Origin: Pilatotrama ljubarskyi
Lineage: Eukaryota; Basidiomycota; Agaricomycetes; Polyporales; Polyporaceae
Assembly: GCA_022385805.1 (NCBI GenBank)
Contig: MU277720.1
Coordinates: forward strand, 126,488-190,487
Length of the DNA: 64,000 nucleotides
Reading direction: 5' to 3'
Below, one piece after another: positions 1 through 12,347 of the stretch. Each line of letters begins with the position of its first letter. Positions within the stretch are counted from its first letter, which is position 1. Position numbers and translations under genes: made by a program. Under the pieces are notes generated by a model. The model was given only the letters and a program-made list of their open reading frames with translations. It did not search any database and was not told where the DNA came from.

Positions 1-2492
1 TCCTTTCATGTCTCCTCACGAACGCTCAACGCCGCATTATACGCAGTCCTCATTGCTAAGCGAGCGCACACCATTGCTACTCTCTCCGCATTGCACGACC
101 GCATCATGACCCGCTACTACAAGTTCCTCGTGGTTAACGTCCTCGTCTTCTTCTGCGTTGGTACCGCTGCGCTGCAGTCCTTCTTGGTGTCCTTCGAGAA
201 CGCTACAGCGCCGAAGGTGGCAGAAGTCATCTCCCAGAGCTTCCCCGTGGCAGGTCCGTTCTACGTCGGGTGGTGTGAGTATTGCGTGGTAGTCAAAAGA
301 TTGTACGGTGTCGGTGCTGATGCTTCTTCGTGTAGTCATCTTCACGACCGCTATGCATGGAGGGTTGGAGCTTGCGCTGTGTAAGTGAATGCTCTTCGAT
401 ACCCACGTACGCGCTGACCATAGTTCTGGCGATCATAGTTGGGGTACGTTGGCCTTGAACGTAGAACATCATGCGTACTGATCTTGGTATAGCTCCCTCT
501 CATCATGTACCCGACCACGCGACGTCAAGTCACTCCGCGCAAGCGAGCGATGGGCATCCGCCCGCGCACCTTCAACTACTATTGTGAGCAGCATGTAGGC
601 GGACAGGAGCTGAGCTCTTAACTGACGAGGACGCAGATTGGTTGCCGAACCATGTTCTCGTCATACACGTTCTGCTCGTCTTCGCTGTCCTCAACCCGCT
701 TGTCATACCCTTCGCTTTCATATACTTCTCCGTGGAATCTAGTACGTCTGAAGCATGCGCTATTTGAGGATGCGTGCTCACATGTTGCCCGTAGCTGTTG
801 TGAAGAACCAGGTATGTACTCGCAAGAGGTGTTGCTGAACTGTTGCTGAACTCGAATGGCAGTTGATACATGTCTATGCCAAGAACTACGAAGGCAATGG
901 GCAAACACTCCTCATCCGTATCGTCAGGTATTCCCTTGACGGTATGTCAATATAAACCCCCGGAGCGTTTATTATGGCTCAAGGTTTCCTTGGGTTAGGC
1001 TTGATGCTGGCGCAGGTCGTCTTCCTCGCATACATGGTCGTGAACAAGAAGACCGTGAACGTGGGTTTGTCCGCCGTGCTCATAATCATGACGGCAGGCT
1101 ACAAGATGTTGTACGTATATCTTGTCTTCGCTGTAGCTGGACGTCACACTGACCCACAGCAGCCTCACTCGCCTGTGTCGAGCGCGGTTTGAACGTGACG
1201 ATATCCTGGAAGCAGAGGTCGTATGCGGAACGGGTAGTGCGACGGAGGATATTATCGACGAGGGACAGCTGTCCAACGCTGAAGGCCTCCGGAGTGATTT
1301 GGAGAAGCTCGAGGACACTCGTGCGGACGTCTGGCCCTGGCGCTTCCCACTGAAGTTCAACTTCCCTTATGCATCGATCGCCAGCCGGCCTCGACGGACT
1401 CCTCGACGTGGAAAGAACCCGTTCGGACCTGCTCAACGAACGGACTCGACTATACCGCTCGACCCGACTTCTCCGTCAACCACATCAACGCCTGACTCTT
1501 CTAACCCTGGACTTCCGTTGCCACCGTGGAGGGAATCCAGCGCGGACTCCGAGGCCCAGTCTGTCGCCCCAGAAATTCAAGCAGGTTCTGGACCAGTCTC
1601 TCGACATCCGCCCCACCCTGCCTGGGAGGACGAGTCGTCGACGAGCCATACTTACGCGAACCCGTACTACACCAGGAACATCGACAATGTGTTGTGGCTG
1701 CCCCGTGATCCTCTTGGCATTCTCAACCTTGATGACACGGTGGATGTCCGCATGTCGCTGACGACGCAACCGGGCGCAGGCCGGCTTGGTGCCTGGAGAG
1801 AAGAGGACTACATCGACGCAGACTTGTCCATTCCCTTCGCAACCAGCTTTGGTAGCGTGGAGGAGGAAGAGACTGAATCTCTCCATTCTAGCTACTATAG
1901 GCGACTGGACGGAACCGAGCAGATCCACCTACCGCCTGCCATCGCCTCGCGCATCGACTCTTCCGACAAAGACGAGATTGAGGCGGCTCCTATCTACAGA
2001 CGACAGTCGAAACGCCGCAAGTCGAACCATAGCGAGCCAGGCCTGCAGCTCGGCATCAGGCGACCGAGCACGTTCGATGTTACCTCTTCCTCGGCTTTCA
2101 GGACGATGTCTGTCGGTTCGGAGTCGCGGGGCAGCACTCGAGGGCCGTCAGCGTCGTTCTTCCGGCCATCGGATCCACGTCGCCGAAATCGCGCTGCATC
2201 CATGGACTACGAGCTCGGAATGAGGCGTAGCAGCTTGCGCCGGCCGAGTCACATTTCAAGATCCGTACTCTCCGTCGCCGACCCGTCGTCGATGTCGCCG
2301 TCAACAGCGGTGTATCAGAGCCACCACGGAGGCTCAAAGATCATCTCCGTCCAGGAGGCCGTGTATAGTGTGGCCATTGCGGAGGAAGAGGACGCGGCGG
2401 AAGACGTCAAAGAGCGCGAAGAGGAGGAGGCCGAACAATTGCAGCAGCCAAAGTCCTGGCTGACGTCTTGGATGTTTTCAAAAGCGACATGA
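1..2492 (+). CDS. CSC1/OSCA-like (DUF221) cation channel, 3' part
   Basis: This looks like the C-terminal part of a CSC1/OSCA/TMEM63-type protein (RSN1_7TM, DUF221), a family of osmotically or mechanically gated cation channels in plasma or internal membranes. Visible exons encode membrane segments with family spacing: FFCVGTAALQSFL near 140, VIFTTAMHGGLELAL near 340, RPRTFNYYWLPNHVL leading into a long hydrophobic stretch across an intron near 585-637, and a last pair of helices around 974-1110. The final exon from about 1299 encodes a long Ser/Arg/Glu-rich cytosolic tail ending in a stop at 2490-2492. The 5' end lies outside the window, so the N-terminal RSN1_TM and cytosolic domains cannot be seen. 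Introns are short GT-AG. The family call is firm; a gating role is known only for characterised members. Confidence 0.8.
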
Positions 2493-2872
2493 CCACGACC
2501 GCGACGACTTGTATGACGATGCTTGCGGGATGGCGCACGCGCTTCTAACTTATCCCTTCAGCTGTCCCGACGTTTCTTGTGTATTAGGCGCGACGCCTCA
2601 CGATGTTACCCCATACCCCGGAAGACATACCTCTGTACCAGTTTAATCACTTCGATATATCCATGATTCTGCCGAATGCATCTCCGTGAACGGCGTCTGT
2701 CGATATGGGGCTAACGAGCGCTGTTTGGCGTATGCGTATAACTATGATCATGCGGGACGTCTTCTCCGCCTCCACACCTCCCGACGTTTCTCCCGACAAC
2801 CCGACGGTCAATCCTCGCAGGCGACCGATGTACGGGAGCGTTGACCCTCTCCAACTATGTTCCGTCTTCCGG
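2493..2872. other. intergenic, no gene seen
   Basis: This stretch holds the 3' flank of the CSC1-like gene and the upstream region of the GH131 gene. I see no supported gene. A TATA-like box follows at its right end. Confidence 0.6.
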
Positions 2873-2880
2873 TATAAAAG
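2873..2880 (+). promoter_or_regulatory. TATA box of the GH131 gene
   Basis: TATAAAAG lies 63 bp upstream of the predicted ATG at 2943. That spacing would suit a core promoter with transcription starting about 30 bp downstream. Secreted carbohydrate-active enzyme genes in fungi often have clear TATA boxes; the transcription start itself is inferred. Confidence 0.6.
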
Positions 2881-2942
2881 GGTCCACACCTCTGCCCTGG
2901 TACGTGCGGACGTCTGCTTCTTCCAAAAGGTGCTCTGGCGAC

Positions 2943-4438
2943 ATGATTTCTCGCGCTGTACTCTCTTCGTTGCTCTTCTTGGGCGCAGCTCGCGCAGGAA
3001 CCAAGCTCTGGGATGGTAAGCGAGCAGTGGTATGACTATGATGGCGGAGCTAAAACGATGGTGTGCAGGGTCTTTCAACGCCTTCAGCACCGTCGCTGAC
3101 TTCGATAAGTGTAAGTCTTTCTAGCTGAACAGGTTCCGGTGCTCACAGTTGACTGATTGCCGTCCGCAGGGTCCTGGGCGAACCAAGTCGGCACCTACCA
3201 ATGGGTAAGTCATACCGGTATAGCCTACGATATCCAGATAGCTCATACCTAGAGTAGTACATCCATGGCAGCCAGCCGACGTCGCACTACTTGGCCCTCG
3301 ATCCCGCGTACAAGAACCCTGCGGACACCTCGGAAGTCCATGGTCTCAGGGTGACCATCGACTCCACCGCTACATGGAACTCTAACATGGAGCGGTACGC
3401 GAGGACGATCCCGCGCCAATGTCCACATGTGCTAACAAAGTGTTTCAGGGCGGAGCTGATCCCTCAGACCACCCAGAACCTCGGCCAAGGGAACTTGTTT
3501 TACCACTTTTCGCTGTCCCATCCGCCCACCAACCTCCCGGATGTAGGTGGCTCAGGTGCTTATGCAAAGATGACTTGTCTCTCATGGCTATTCCTAGTCG
3601 ACGCTTGAGCATCAGATTCTCTTCTTCGAGTCTCACTTCACAGAAGTACGCCACCTCGTTCAAAACAACTACTGTTGATGCTGATCCGGAAGTTGCTTGC
3701 AGCTCAAGTACGGTGTTGGGCCTAACCCAACCGATCTGGAGTGGCACGTCGGAGGCCAGCCAAAGTGGAGCACGCCCTTCGTCGCTGGGCAGTGGTACAA
3801 CTTCGCATATGACATTGACGTACGTTCACGACTTCCTTCGTATCCGCAGCCATGCTTTCGACTCACGATGGACTCAGTTCTCCGCCGGCACTGTCGGCCT
3901 GTGGGCATCTAACGGCTCCGACCCGCTGGTGAAGGTCGCTCAGAACATCCCCGCTTCCACGTCCACCAACTCTGAGGACTTCCACGTTGGAGTGCTCCGG
4001 ATTGTGAACACCCCTCAGCCTGAGGATTGGTACATCAGCGGCGTGTACATCGAGAACGGCCCAATCACCACCGCGATTGGCTCCGGCGCGTCTTCTCCTG
4101 CCCCGCCCCCGCCAGTCTCTTCGTCGACTGCTGTCCCGACGAGTGTTCCTACGAGTGCACCAATCAGCACCCCCAGCGCAACGAGCACAAGCTCTGCAAG
4201 CGGGCCGCTGCAGAGTCAGTGGGGTCAGTGCGGAGGTATGCAGCACGGTCTCTGCGTCTAGACGACGAGGATGCTAATTCGTTGTGACTCTCGGCGCAGG
4301 AACCGGCTATTCTGGTCCTACCGCTTGCGCAAGTCCATTCGCTTGCAAGGCCGTTTCACCGCCGTACTACTACCAGGTATGTTGTCTGTTGATTGCATTG
4401 CTTCTCCAGGATGCTCAACTACTGCGCAGTGCCAGTGA
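2943..4438 (+). CDS. GH131 beta-glucanase with C-terminal CBM1, secreted
   Basis: The product is a secreted glycoside hydrolase of family 131, acting on beta-1,3/1,4/1,6-glucans, joined to a family 1 cellulose-binding module. Ten coding exons (2943-3015, 3069-3110, 3170-3204, 3258-3394, 3449-3542, 3598-3645, 3703-3819, 3878-4235, 4300-4376, 4430-4438) sum to 990 nt, exactly 329 residues plus stop. The protein starts with a hydrophobic signal peptide ending near ARA. GH131 landmarks follow: LWDGSF, NQVGTYQWYIHG, HYLALDPAYKNPADT, MERAELIPQTTQ, HQILFFESHFTELKYG and EDWYISGVYIENGP. A Ser/Thr/Pro-rich linker leads to the CBM1 (QWGQCGGTGYSGPTACASP onward) with four cysteines and aromatic residues. 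The last cysteine is encoded on a 9-nt terminal coding exon. The gene appears intact and supports a plant-cell-wall-degrading lifestyle. Confidence 0.93.
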
Positions 4439-5106
4439 AGCTTCCAGTCAAGTTACGTAGTGATCTGCATACTGGGTTATCTCTCGGGCTATGTACCCAT
4501 GAACTTCTGCACGGTCTCTGCGTGGCTCGTCAGGGATGCGTCGCTATCCTGCACTTGCTTTGGAATGGAACGGTTGTAAGCAGGAAGACTTGAGCATGGT
4601 TACCCCGAACGTAGCAAGGAAGTGCGTGCGACCATGCCATCGTCAGCTGTCCCGTCGCCATCGCGTGCAATGCGCATGATGTCGCGCTGTGTAATCTTCC
4701 CAAAATTCCGGACGCAGAGACTGCAAATCACAGTCGCCCTTCAGCAAGCAGCACGTAGTTGTGAGCCATGATAACCTTTTCGTCTCACTTAAAAAGGGGC
4801 CCATGCGTCCCTGTTTGTGCCTGAAGACATGGACTATATAGTATTATGTGGTATCGAGGGCGCGCGAAGGTCTGGCTCGCGGCTACAAGAAAATGCGAAG
4901 GGAAAGCGAAAGCACAAGGAGAACATATTTTTAAAGCTGGATAATCTCAGCATCGGCTAACAAAGCAGAGAACCTAAGCGAAAGCAGGACCAGAGCATAT
5001 TTCATATAGCAGCGCGAGCTAGCGGCACAAAGAACCGAACAAAGAACCATCAGCTGTAAGCATGGGCACAGAACGGGGGCAAGATACCCCGCACCAGGGC
5101 TCGGTT
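4439..5106. other. intergenic, no gene seen
   Basis: This is the region between the convergent GH131 and FunK1-A genes. It holds both 3' flanks. I see no coding or RNA gene. Confidence 0.6.
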
Positions 5107-7761
5107 TCACTTGCGGCGTGGACGACCGTGGCGCCGGGCTCTGGCTGAAGAAGCGAGGGGCTGCGCGTTCGTATCGACGGGTGGTGGAACGACGGGGGCT
5201 GGGCGAGAGTGGCTCTGACGATTCTGGATGCGTTGGCTGCGTCGGAGGGGAGGATACGAAGTAGCACCTGAGGGATGGTGCGTGGCAGCGCGGCTCAACG
5301 ACGTCGGAGCGTCGCCTTGAGACCGGACAGTAGACCTGCGTTTTGCTCCTGGGATATCCTTGGCGGATTCACGTTCTGCGGAAGAACGCTTGCCCAGCGA
5401 AGTAACGGTAGAGCGCCTCATGACATCCGAACGGGGAATGCGGTCATAGCCGCTGACTCTGAGCTCGTGGACGACGCGATTGTTGGGCTCCAGCGTGTGG
5501 GTCCGAAGGAATGCCGACCAGTAGTTATCAAGATGTTCGGGCGTCCATGAGTCCCCGTACTTGAAATCCCTCACTATATGCCTAGGGGGGCACTGGAAGT
5601 ATAATAGGGCCTCGAGCCACTCTACGAGCAATGCGTCCCCAAATCGAGCCTGCTTGATAAGGACATGGGTGTGAATATTGTTGAGTTTTGATTGGCCGCC
5701 ATGTATAATGCCATCCTCCCAGGGAATAGACCACTCGAAGTAGTCTCTGATGAGGGCAGTGAGTGCCGTGCTCGACAGTGCATGCGGCAGGTAGAGCAGA
5801 GCGCAGTACGTCACCACGTGGAGCAAGGATTCCATGTCGTCCAAGAAGGTATGCCTACTATCGACTTGTGTCCAATGAAGCATTCTCCACGACATGAAAT
5901 ACCATGTACCCTACAGACGTTATGATCAGTACGGTTCACAATTGCGGTTGCCAGGGGATGTGACGTACCGCCCGTCCTGGGTGACGAGACTGTCCTGAAT
6001 CATCAACTTCGTCAGAGACCTCCCAGTCAATGAGGTAACCATGGCGGATGTCCTGTCCTGTTTCCTTTACTAGGATGATGTTGCCGATGCTGATATCACG
6101 GTGTATGCGAGAATCCTTGGCAAGGGCATCCCTCATCGCTATACATAACCGTCAATACAGTTCCTCTGCAGGAGTGCTTGAGAATATGCACCTACGAAGG
6201 CATCGTACGTCGCATGAAGCAGCTCTTTGGTCCCCCGTACGGTAGTTAGACTGTAGCCCACGGTACCCATGACCATACGATAATGCTGAAGTTGTCTGAC
6301 AACAAGGGGTTTGCCACGGAGGGAGCACACCCAAGAGTTCGACATGGGAATGTCCGTACGGGTGAGCTGCCAGTGGGTCACTGCACGCGGGGATGAGAAC
6401 GCACCATAGGCTACGGCTGAAGATGACTTACCCTCACCGGCATTGATTGCCTCGGGGACATCACCGTGTACCACCATGGACGGCACGTTACGTACACCGA
6501 TGCTATGCAGATGGCCGAGTAGATCGCCCTCCACCCCTCCGGACGTAAGACGCCAGGTGTCCTTCACAAAAACCACCTGAGATGATGTGGAGTCCACAGC
6601 CCAGTAGCCGCGTGTGCCTCGTCCGACAAGGGAGGTAGGAGATACGACGGGTCGAGACACGATGTAGCGACGGACGTCTGAAGGACTCTGTCCTCGAGGG
6701 AACACCTTCATTACAGCAACATGTCCTGGAGAGTAATGCTGGATAAGGGCCTTCTCAAGCTCGTCGCCTTCCAAACCAAGCTGTAGTCGGACGTGCTCCT
6801 TGATAGCTGTCTGGAACCGCAATTCTTCCTCAACAGAGGCCGGCAGGACCGTGGTGTCATGGCCGCGCGAGGCGTCACTGATCTGCGAGAAACGCCATAG
6901 GAACTCGCAGAGGTACTCCGGTTGCTCGCGCACATCGAATGCTCGAGACACGATGCAACCTGCACGGTCCCAGCGGAACAGTCGGGCGCGCGAGCCTGCC
7001 ATGGATATGGAGAAGAAGCGAGTGCGATGCTGACGGGCGAAGACCTCCGCCACGAAGGCGATGTGCATTCCCAACGCACCGTCAATCTCCTCTTGGGCTG
7101 CGTCGCTATCCATGCGACTGAGGAGGTCATGTAACATGCCGCTCTCGGTATCCACATCAGGAGGTGGGTCGGTGAAGTAGTCGCGTGTGACGTCCGCCGT
7201 GACATGTATGAAGGTTTCGGTGTAGCCAAGCTCCCGCCGTGATCGACGACTGGACTGTCGCACGATCTCGAGGTTGTGTTCCGCAAAGCAGCAGATGTGC
7301 GGTTTTGCATAACCGATACGCTTCGGATATAGTACGCGTCGGGCGGTGTCCTCGAAGACAAAACCGGGGCAGCGGGATTTGTACTTTGTGTGCTTGTTGA
7401 GGGCAATGATCTTCCGGGACAGAGTCGGCAAATATTCGAACGACATGATATCGCGTGCTCCACTCACCAGAGGTTCGTATATTTGTTCTGGCTTGGTTGC
7501 TGTAGGAGGAATAGCATGGAACGCATTCCTAGCGGACAGCCGCGCCGTTGCATTCCCCGTAGACGCAGGCTTACCTACAGTCCTACTGATGAACTGATCT
7601 ACTGGCATCGGACCCACAATAGATTTGCGCAAATTCGAGATGTGCTGCAAGTTTCGCGCTCCGGCTATGTCGGGGTCAAGTCCGTTGGTGCGCGACAAGG
7701 CTGGATCGAGAGCCATAGGAGCGTCGTAAACACGCCTACCGCCAGAGAGCCTGGATGCCAT
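5107..7761 (-). CDS. FunK1 fungal-type protein kinase (copy A)
   Basis: This is a FunK1 (fungal-type kinase) protein. Five exons (7761-7468, 7410-6432, 6380-6192, 6138-5969, 5910-5107) sum to 2436 nt, exactly 811 residues plus stop. The start is the ATG at 7761; the frame stays open upstream without another ATG, so an extra 5' exon is possible. The N-terminal half has the family signatures GPMPVDQF, KSRCPGFVFEDT, KPHICCFAE and RLFRWDRAGC. The kinase part has RGTRGYWAVD, VVFVKDTWR, HRD (500-502) with the partner Asn507, and a DWE triplet at 525 in place of DFG. The C-terminal tail is basic and contains LRRSQRI (766-772). Intron 1 (7411-7467, 57 bp) is a multiple of three without a stop, so it can be misread as coding. 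Copy E (33077-35731) has the same exon plan. Substrates and activity are unknown. Confidence 0.88.
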
Positions 7762-8672
7762 ACTTGATCCGAGAGAGGTGAAACGACGAAGCACGGCCTC
7801 CGAGGATGCTGCAATATCTTGCGCGATGGTCCTGCGTTCTGCGAGATAGCGTATTGACGATGAGCTGAGAGGACTCAGAGTAACATTCGCCTGTTGACTG
7901 ACGAAGCGACGAAGGTAGAGGCGGCCCAAGAAACCGACGTGGAGTCTCGCAGACGAGGGTCGAGACGAAGAGCACAAAGCTGATCTTCGAACAGAGTGAA
8001 TGGTTGAACGTCTAAACGTCGAGCATTGTGCGGCCTTGTTCTCGCTCGGTTCGATTGCCCAATCTCACCGCCTTGCCGAATCCCACACCCTACCCGGTCC
8101 GAACCACCGGGCGAGCGCTGAGCGCCCAGACTCCCCAGAGAGCACACGTTCAATGCATATGTACTCGGGGCCGCGACCTACCAGGTAGTGCAAAGCAACC
8201 GCATTCATTGCGCTGCGTTATAGCTACTCCGAGTACTGCCGTGCTACATGAACGGTCGAACGTACATCGTCTCCTATTTGGACGAGCAAGGGACTGTGCA
8301 CACGGAGCTATTGGTCCACAGTGTCGTGCTAGCAGTGGCTCGGCCGCGACGGCCACGACGAGCTCTCTCCGCGCCGCCTCTCCGTCCAGTCGACTACTAC
8401 TCAGCGTTTCAACTCCTCTTTGTTCCCTTCTTCGACGAAGCCCTGCCGGAACTGAAATTGCCGGAGTCAGCAATGTCATTTACCAGCGATGGTGCGCGAC
8501 ACTCCTAGTACCTCTTCGTGTTTCCAAGTCGTCTCGCAGCGGATCTCCTTCCGCTGCCGGCCTCCGAGCTCGTGTCATTCCTGTCACCGGCTGGGCGCGA
8601 GTCTTCCGCATTATTTGACGATCTACACATCTAGATGAGCGAGCGGTTATATGCGTTCAAGACAGTGCCAGC
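7762..8672. other. intergenic between FunK1-A and FunK1-B
   Basis: This is the upstream region of FunK1-A and the 3' flank of FunK1-B. A plus-strand frame of 86 codons at 8248-8508 has no recognisable motif, and I do not call it a gene. Nothing else is visible. Confidence 0.5.
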
Positions 8673-11600
8673 TCACCCGACAGAAGTGACAGATGTGAGT
8701 ACGGGCACATGAGCCGGATTCGCGCGTTTAGATTTCTTTGGGCTGGCAGATTGGACCCTCCTCGCCTTTCGCTTACCCGCCCGGACGTCCTGTGGCGTTC
8801 CAGGTCGTGGTGGAGAGGGAGAATCACCTATCGATTCTAGGTCCGACGGATCTACGTCCTCATTGGCCGAGCCTGCCTGCGTACGTTCCCGAAGGCTACG
8901 CGACGACGGGCCCGGCCGTGGCGTTCCCGGCTCAGCGGAGCTCAAGGATATGGGGAGCGATAACTGTGTCTCCATAGAGCGAGCCCCTGTTGGAGCACCT
9001 GCGGACAATCCCGACGACGGGTCGGCGACTTGGACTGGAGGGGCTGTGTTGGGGGGCAGGGACGTCACTTGGCCGGCTGGATTGACAGGATCGCGATACG
9101 GATCGGGGCGCAGGGTGACAGTGGAAACCGTAGCCTGGTTAGGCTTACCCGTCGCATGTCGAGGGGTGATTTTCGAGAACATGGCCCTATAGTACTGGAC
9201 GTGGTCGCGTCGATCGTCATCTGGAAGGTCACAGCCAGGTGGTGTGTCAAAGAACGTGTCCCAGAATGCGGCAAATGCGTCCGGACTCCATAGTCCCATG
9301 CAGCCAGGCATCGTCTTGCTTTGGGCGTAATGATCCTCTATACGCTCGCGAACACCGCTCATCCACGTCGAGACCGCCGGACAACCCCAAGGAATGGACT
9401 TCGTGTAGAAACCATACCACACATCGGCGAGTTTCCCACTCCCACCGACTCTGAGGTTCTCGTCGAATTCGTTCCTCCAGTCGAACATCTGTGTCATGAT
9501 GTATATGAGTCTCGCCGGTGACAGTGCATGCGGGAGGTAGAGCAAGGAGCAGTAGAGCACCACATAATACAGGGACTCCATGTCATCCTGTATCCTGTGG
9601 ATCAGGGCACCTTGGCCGAGATTGGCGGAGAGGAACTGCCAAGTCATCTGCGATCGCATGAGATGAGTAGGTGCACTGTGGGATCGGAGGAACGTGCTTA
9701 CGGATGCTTCATAGCGGGTGCGATTGACGCCATTATGCTCTGCAGCTACACACGATAACTCCCAGTCCACAAGATAACCCTCCCGGGGCGCTGTCGCACC
9801 CAGAGAGGCATCCTTGTATAGGATGATATTACCGGGAGTGATATCGCGATGGAGCTGACCATACTCTACGTATGCCCTATGAAGCGCTGTGGAGATGATG
9901 CAGCCGGGGTTGTTTGAGCAAAGAACATCTCCGATGCCAATGTGTGCGACCTACCTCGAAATGCATCACGCGCTCCATGGAATAGCTCGGATGTGCCCCT
10001 ACAGTCCGTCAGAGGGCATCCAGCATATTCCAGCACCAAAACGTAGCGCGTCCGGAGAACAACCCTCTCTCGAAAATGCGCCTGGGAGCCGCATAACCAG
10101 GGCTCTCTGAGATAGTTCTGTGTCCGCGTCATCTGTGGTCGTCCTTCGAATCAGGTGCGGAAGGTATGAGGTGTACTGAGAGGAAGATCAGATTGACAAA
10201 ACTTACCGTGGAGGATGCGGACGACGACATCCTGATCATCCTTCTCAAGCTTTACCATTGGCACGTCTCCGTGGTATACAACGGGAGGTATATTGGGTAT
10301 ACCGCGCTGGCGGAGGAACATCATGGTGTGACCTTCTCGGTCCTTGCGATCACGACGCCTCCAGGTGTCCTTTAGAAAGACGACCTTCTTCCTGCCTACA
10401 TCGACTGCCCAGTATGCACGGGTTGAGCGTCCGACTAGAGAGAGAGGCACACTGACTGGGCGGGATATCAAGAGTTGGTAGGATACCTCGTAGCCGCCCT
10501 CCGTCCGGGGCATGCATATCGACGTCACGCAGCCAGGAGCATAATGTCGGTTCAAAAGCTGCTGCTTTTCTTCCTTGGAGGCGGAGGGGATTTGTTCGGT
10601 AACGTGCTTCCAGACAATTTCTTTGAAGGTTGTCTCCTGGTCAAATTCTGCGGGTTCGACGCTCAAGTCGTACCCCCGTTCGGTATCAGATACCTTGGCG
10701 AAGCACCAGAAGAACCTGCACAAGTGGTGGGGATGGCTGCGCAGATTGAACGCTTCCGTGATGATAACTCCAGCACGATCCCATCTGGCCAAGCGCGCTA
10801 GAACACCAGACAGAAAGACAGAGTAGATGCAATGGCGGAACTGCCGCAGACCGATTTCGGCGGCATAGGATGTGTTTTGCCCCAGGTCGACCTCGGCCTT
10901 TTCGAGGGTAGAAGCAGTGCAGCGACCGAACACGAACGTTGCCGATTCGCGATCTATGTCGTCATCATCTGGCGAAGGGTCGATGAAAATATCGTCTGTA
11001 TCAAGGAGCTTGACCTCGAAGAAGGCAGCGGCAAGGCCCATATCCGTGCGGGACTGCAGGTCACCTTTGTGCGCATCCACCGTCGAGAGATGTCGATTCG
11101 CGTAGCAACATATGTCAGGCTTCTTCGCTCCTAAACTGCCACCCGATGTATCTGGGTGAGCTGACGTATCGCGGAAGGTAAAGCCCGGGCAGCGAGAGCC
11201 TCGCTTCTCCCTTTCAGTCTCGACAGCGTTGAGTGCCTGTATCTGGTGGGGCAAGAATCCCTCATCACGCTGAACGCACGAATTGGAACGAACAACATAC
11301 CATAGGAGCATACATGTCCTTCTCGCTCTTCGTTTTCTCGGTGACTACTAGGTCGAAAGCGCCTTCAGGCGAGGGCATCTCCGAGAAATCGACTTTGGAG
11401 GCCTCGAAGAACTCCTCCAGGAAGTCCTTCACTGGCATGGGCCCCACGGTTGTCCAGCTGATTTCCTTCCCCAACCTGGCGTTGCGACTGTCGGCGTCCT
11501 TTGGATCGAAGCCAAAGGTCTGTCCGCTCGTCTCCGTGAGGGGAACAGCCGTGTTCCACGCGCCTGCCCCGGATCCGTGCTCACGCAGCCTGCGATTTCT

Positions 11601-11764
11601 GGGGAGGTCCTCAGTCTCCGTATCCGAAGATCTAGCGAGCGATACTGAACGACGGTACTCGGCCGGTCCAGTAAACTAAAAGACACACGTGAGTTTTGTG
11701 ACGTCAAGACGGGGTCTTGACTCACCCATTCATTATCACGGTCAATAGGCTTGTCTTTGAGCAT
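8673..11764 (-). CDS. FunK1 fungal-type protein kinase (copy B)
   Basis: This is a FunK1 protein of a different subtype from copy A. Six exons (11764-11726, 11675-11301, 11242-10207, 10143-9955, 9886-9702, 9647-8673) sum to 2799 nt, exactly 932 residues plus stop. The ATG at 11764 is the only in-frame ATG before the first splice donor; the upstream frame is open, so another 5' exon is possible. Landmarks are GAWNTAVPLTE, GPMPVKDFLEEFF, GSRCPGFTFRDT, KPDICCYANRHL, ARLARWDRAG, GRSTRAYWAVD, VVFLKDTWRR, HRD (559-561) with Asn566, and DWE at 587. The C-lobe motif IQDDMESLYYVVLYCSLLYL is typical. The tail is long, Ser/Pro-rich and basic. The 189-nt fourth exon has the same length as the matching exon in copies A, D and E. 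Copy D is its closest relative in the window. Confidence 0.85.
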
Positions 11765-12347
11765 GTTCTTCAAGTTCTCGACCAGGGAGACAGGAGGACG
11801 CGGTATGCGCGAGAGTATGAGGGGTGGTGGGTGGGCATGCAGTGGGCTATATGCTTTCTCTCCATCCTGGATACCATGCACAAGAGCAGTGGACAAAAGA
11901 CGACCTGGGGGAGCGCTGTGGCAGCGAAGATGTCAAGAACGCGATATCGGCCTGCCGGCCGTATGGGCGCTTGTATACACTCGCACATACATGGACAAAC
12001 ACGCACTGCCTGTCGTTCAGATGAAACAGGAAAGTGAGAGCCGTGGCTTGAACTGAGGATGCACGCACCTGCGACCCTGCACAACCGGTGGGAGACATTG
12101 AACTCACGCTGTTGTGAGGCTCAAGTCTTCCGTCTCATCAAGTGCATGCCGTAGCTTCGTTCGCCCGTTCGCTTCACTGGCCTGCTGGCAGCGCAGCGGC
12201 CTGGAGCCCAAACTTCAAGTTGGAGTTCCTCCGCTCCTCCCTGTTCTGCCTCGCAATGTACTTCTTATTCCTCTTGGATTTTCTCTTGACCCCAACTCGC
12301 CGTCTCCCTTGCTTCTGTCGGCCTGAGAAGCCGATCCTTCAGCAACA

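Noticed and set aside
8248..8508. 86-codon plus-strand frame between FunK1-A and FunK1-B
   Set aside because: No homology is recognised and there are no splice signals. It lies in the expected promoter and 3' flank region.
11727..11896. Longer FunK1-B N-terminus reading from 11896
   Set aside because: The apparent start codon there is TTG, not ATG, and a clear GTGAGT donor follows 11726. The ATG at 11764 was used with the caveat of a missing 5' exon.
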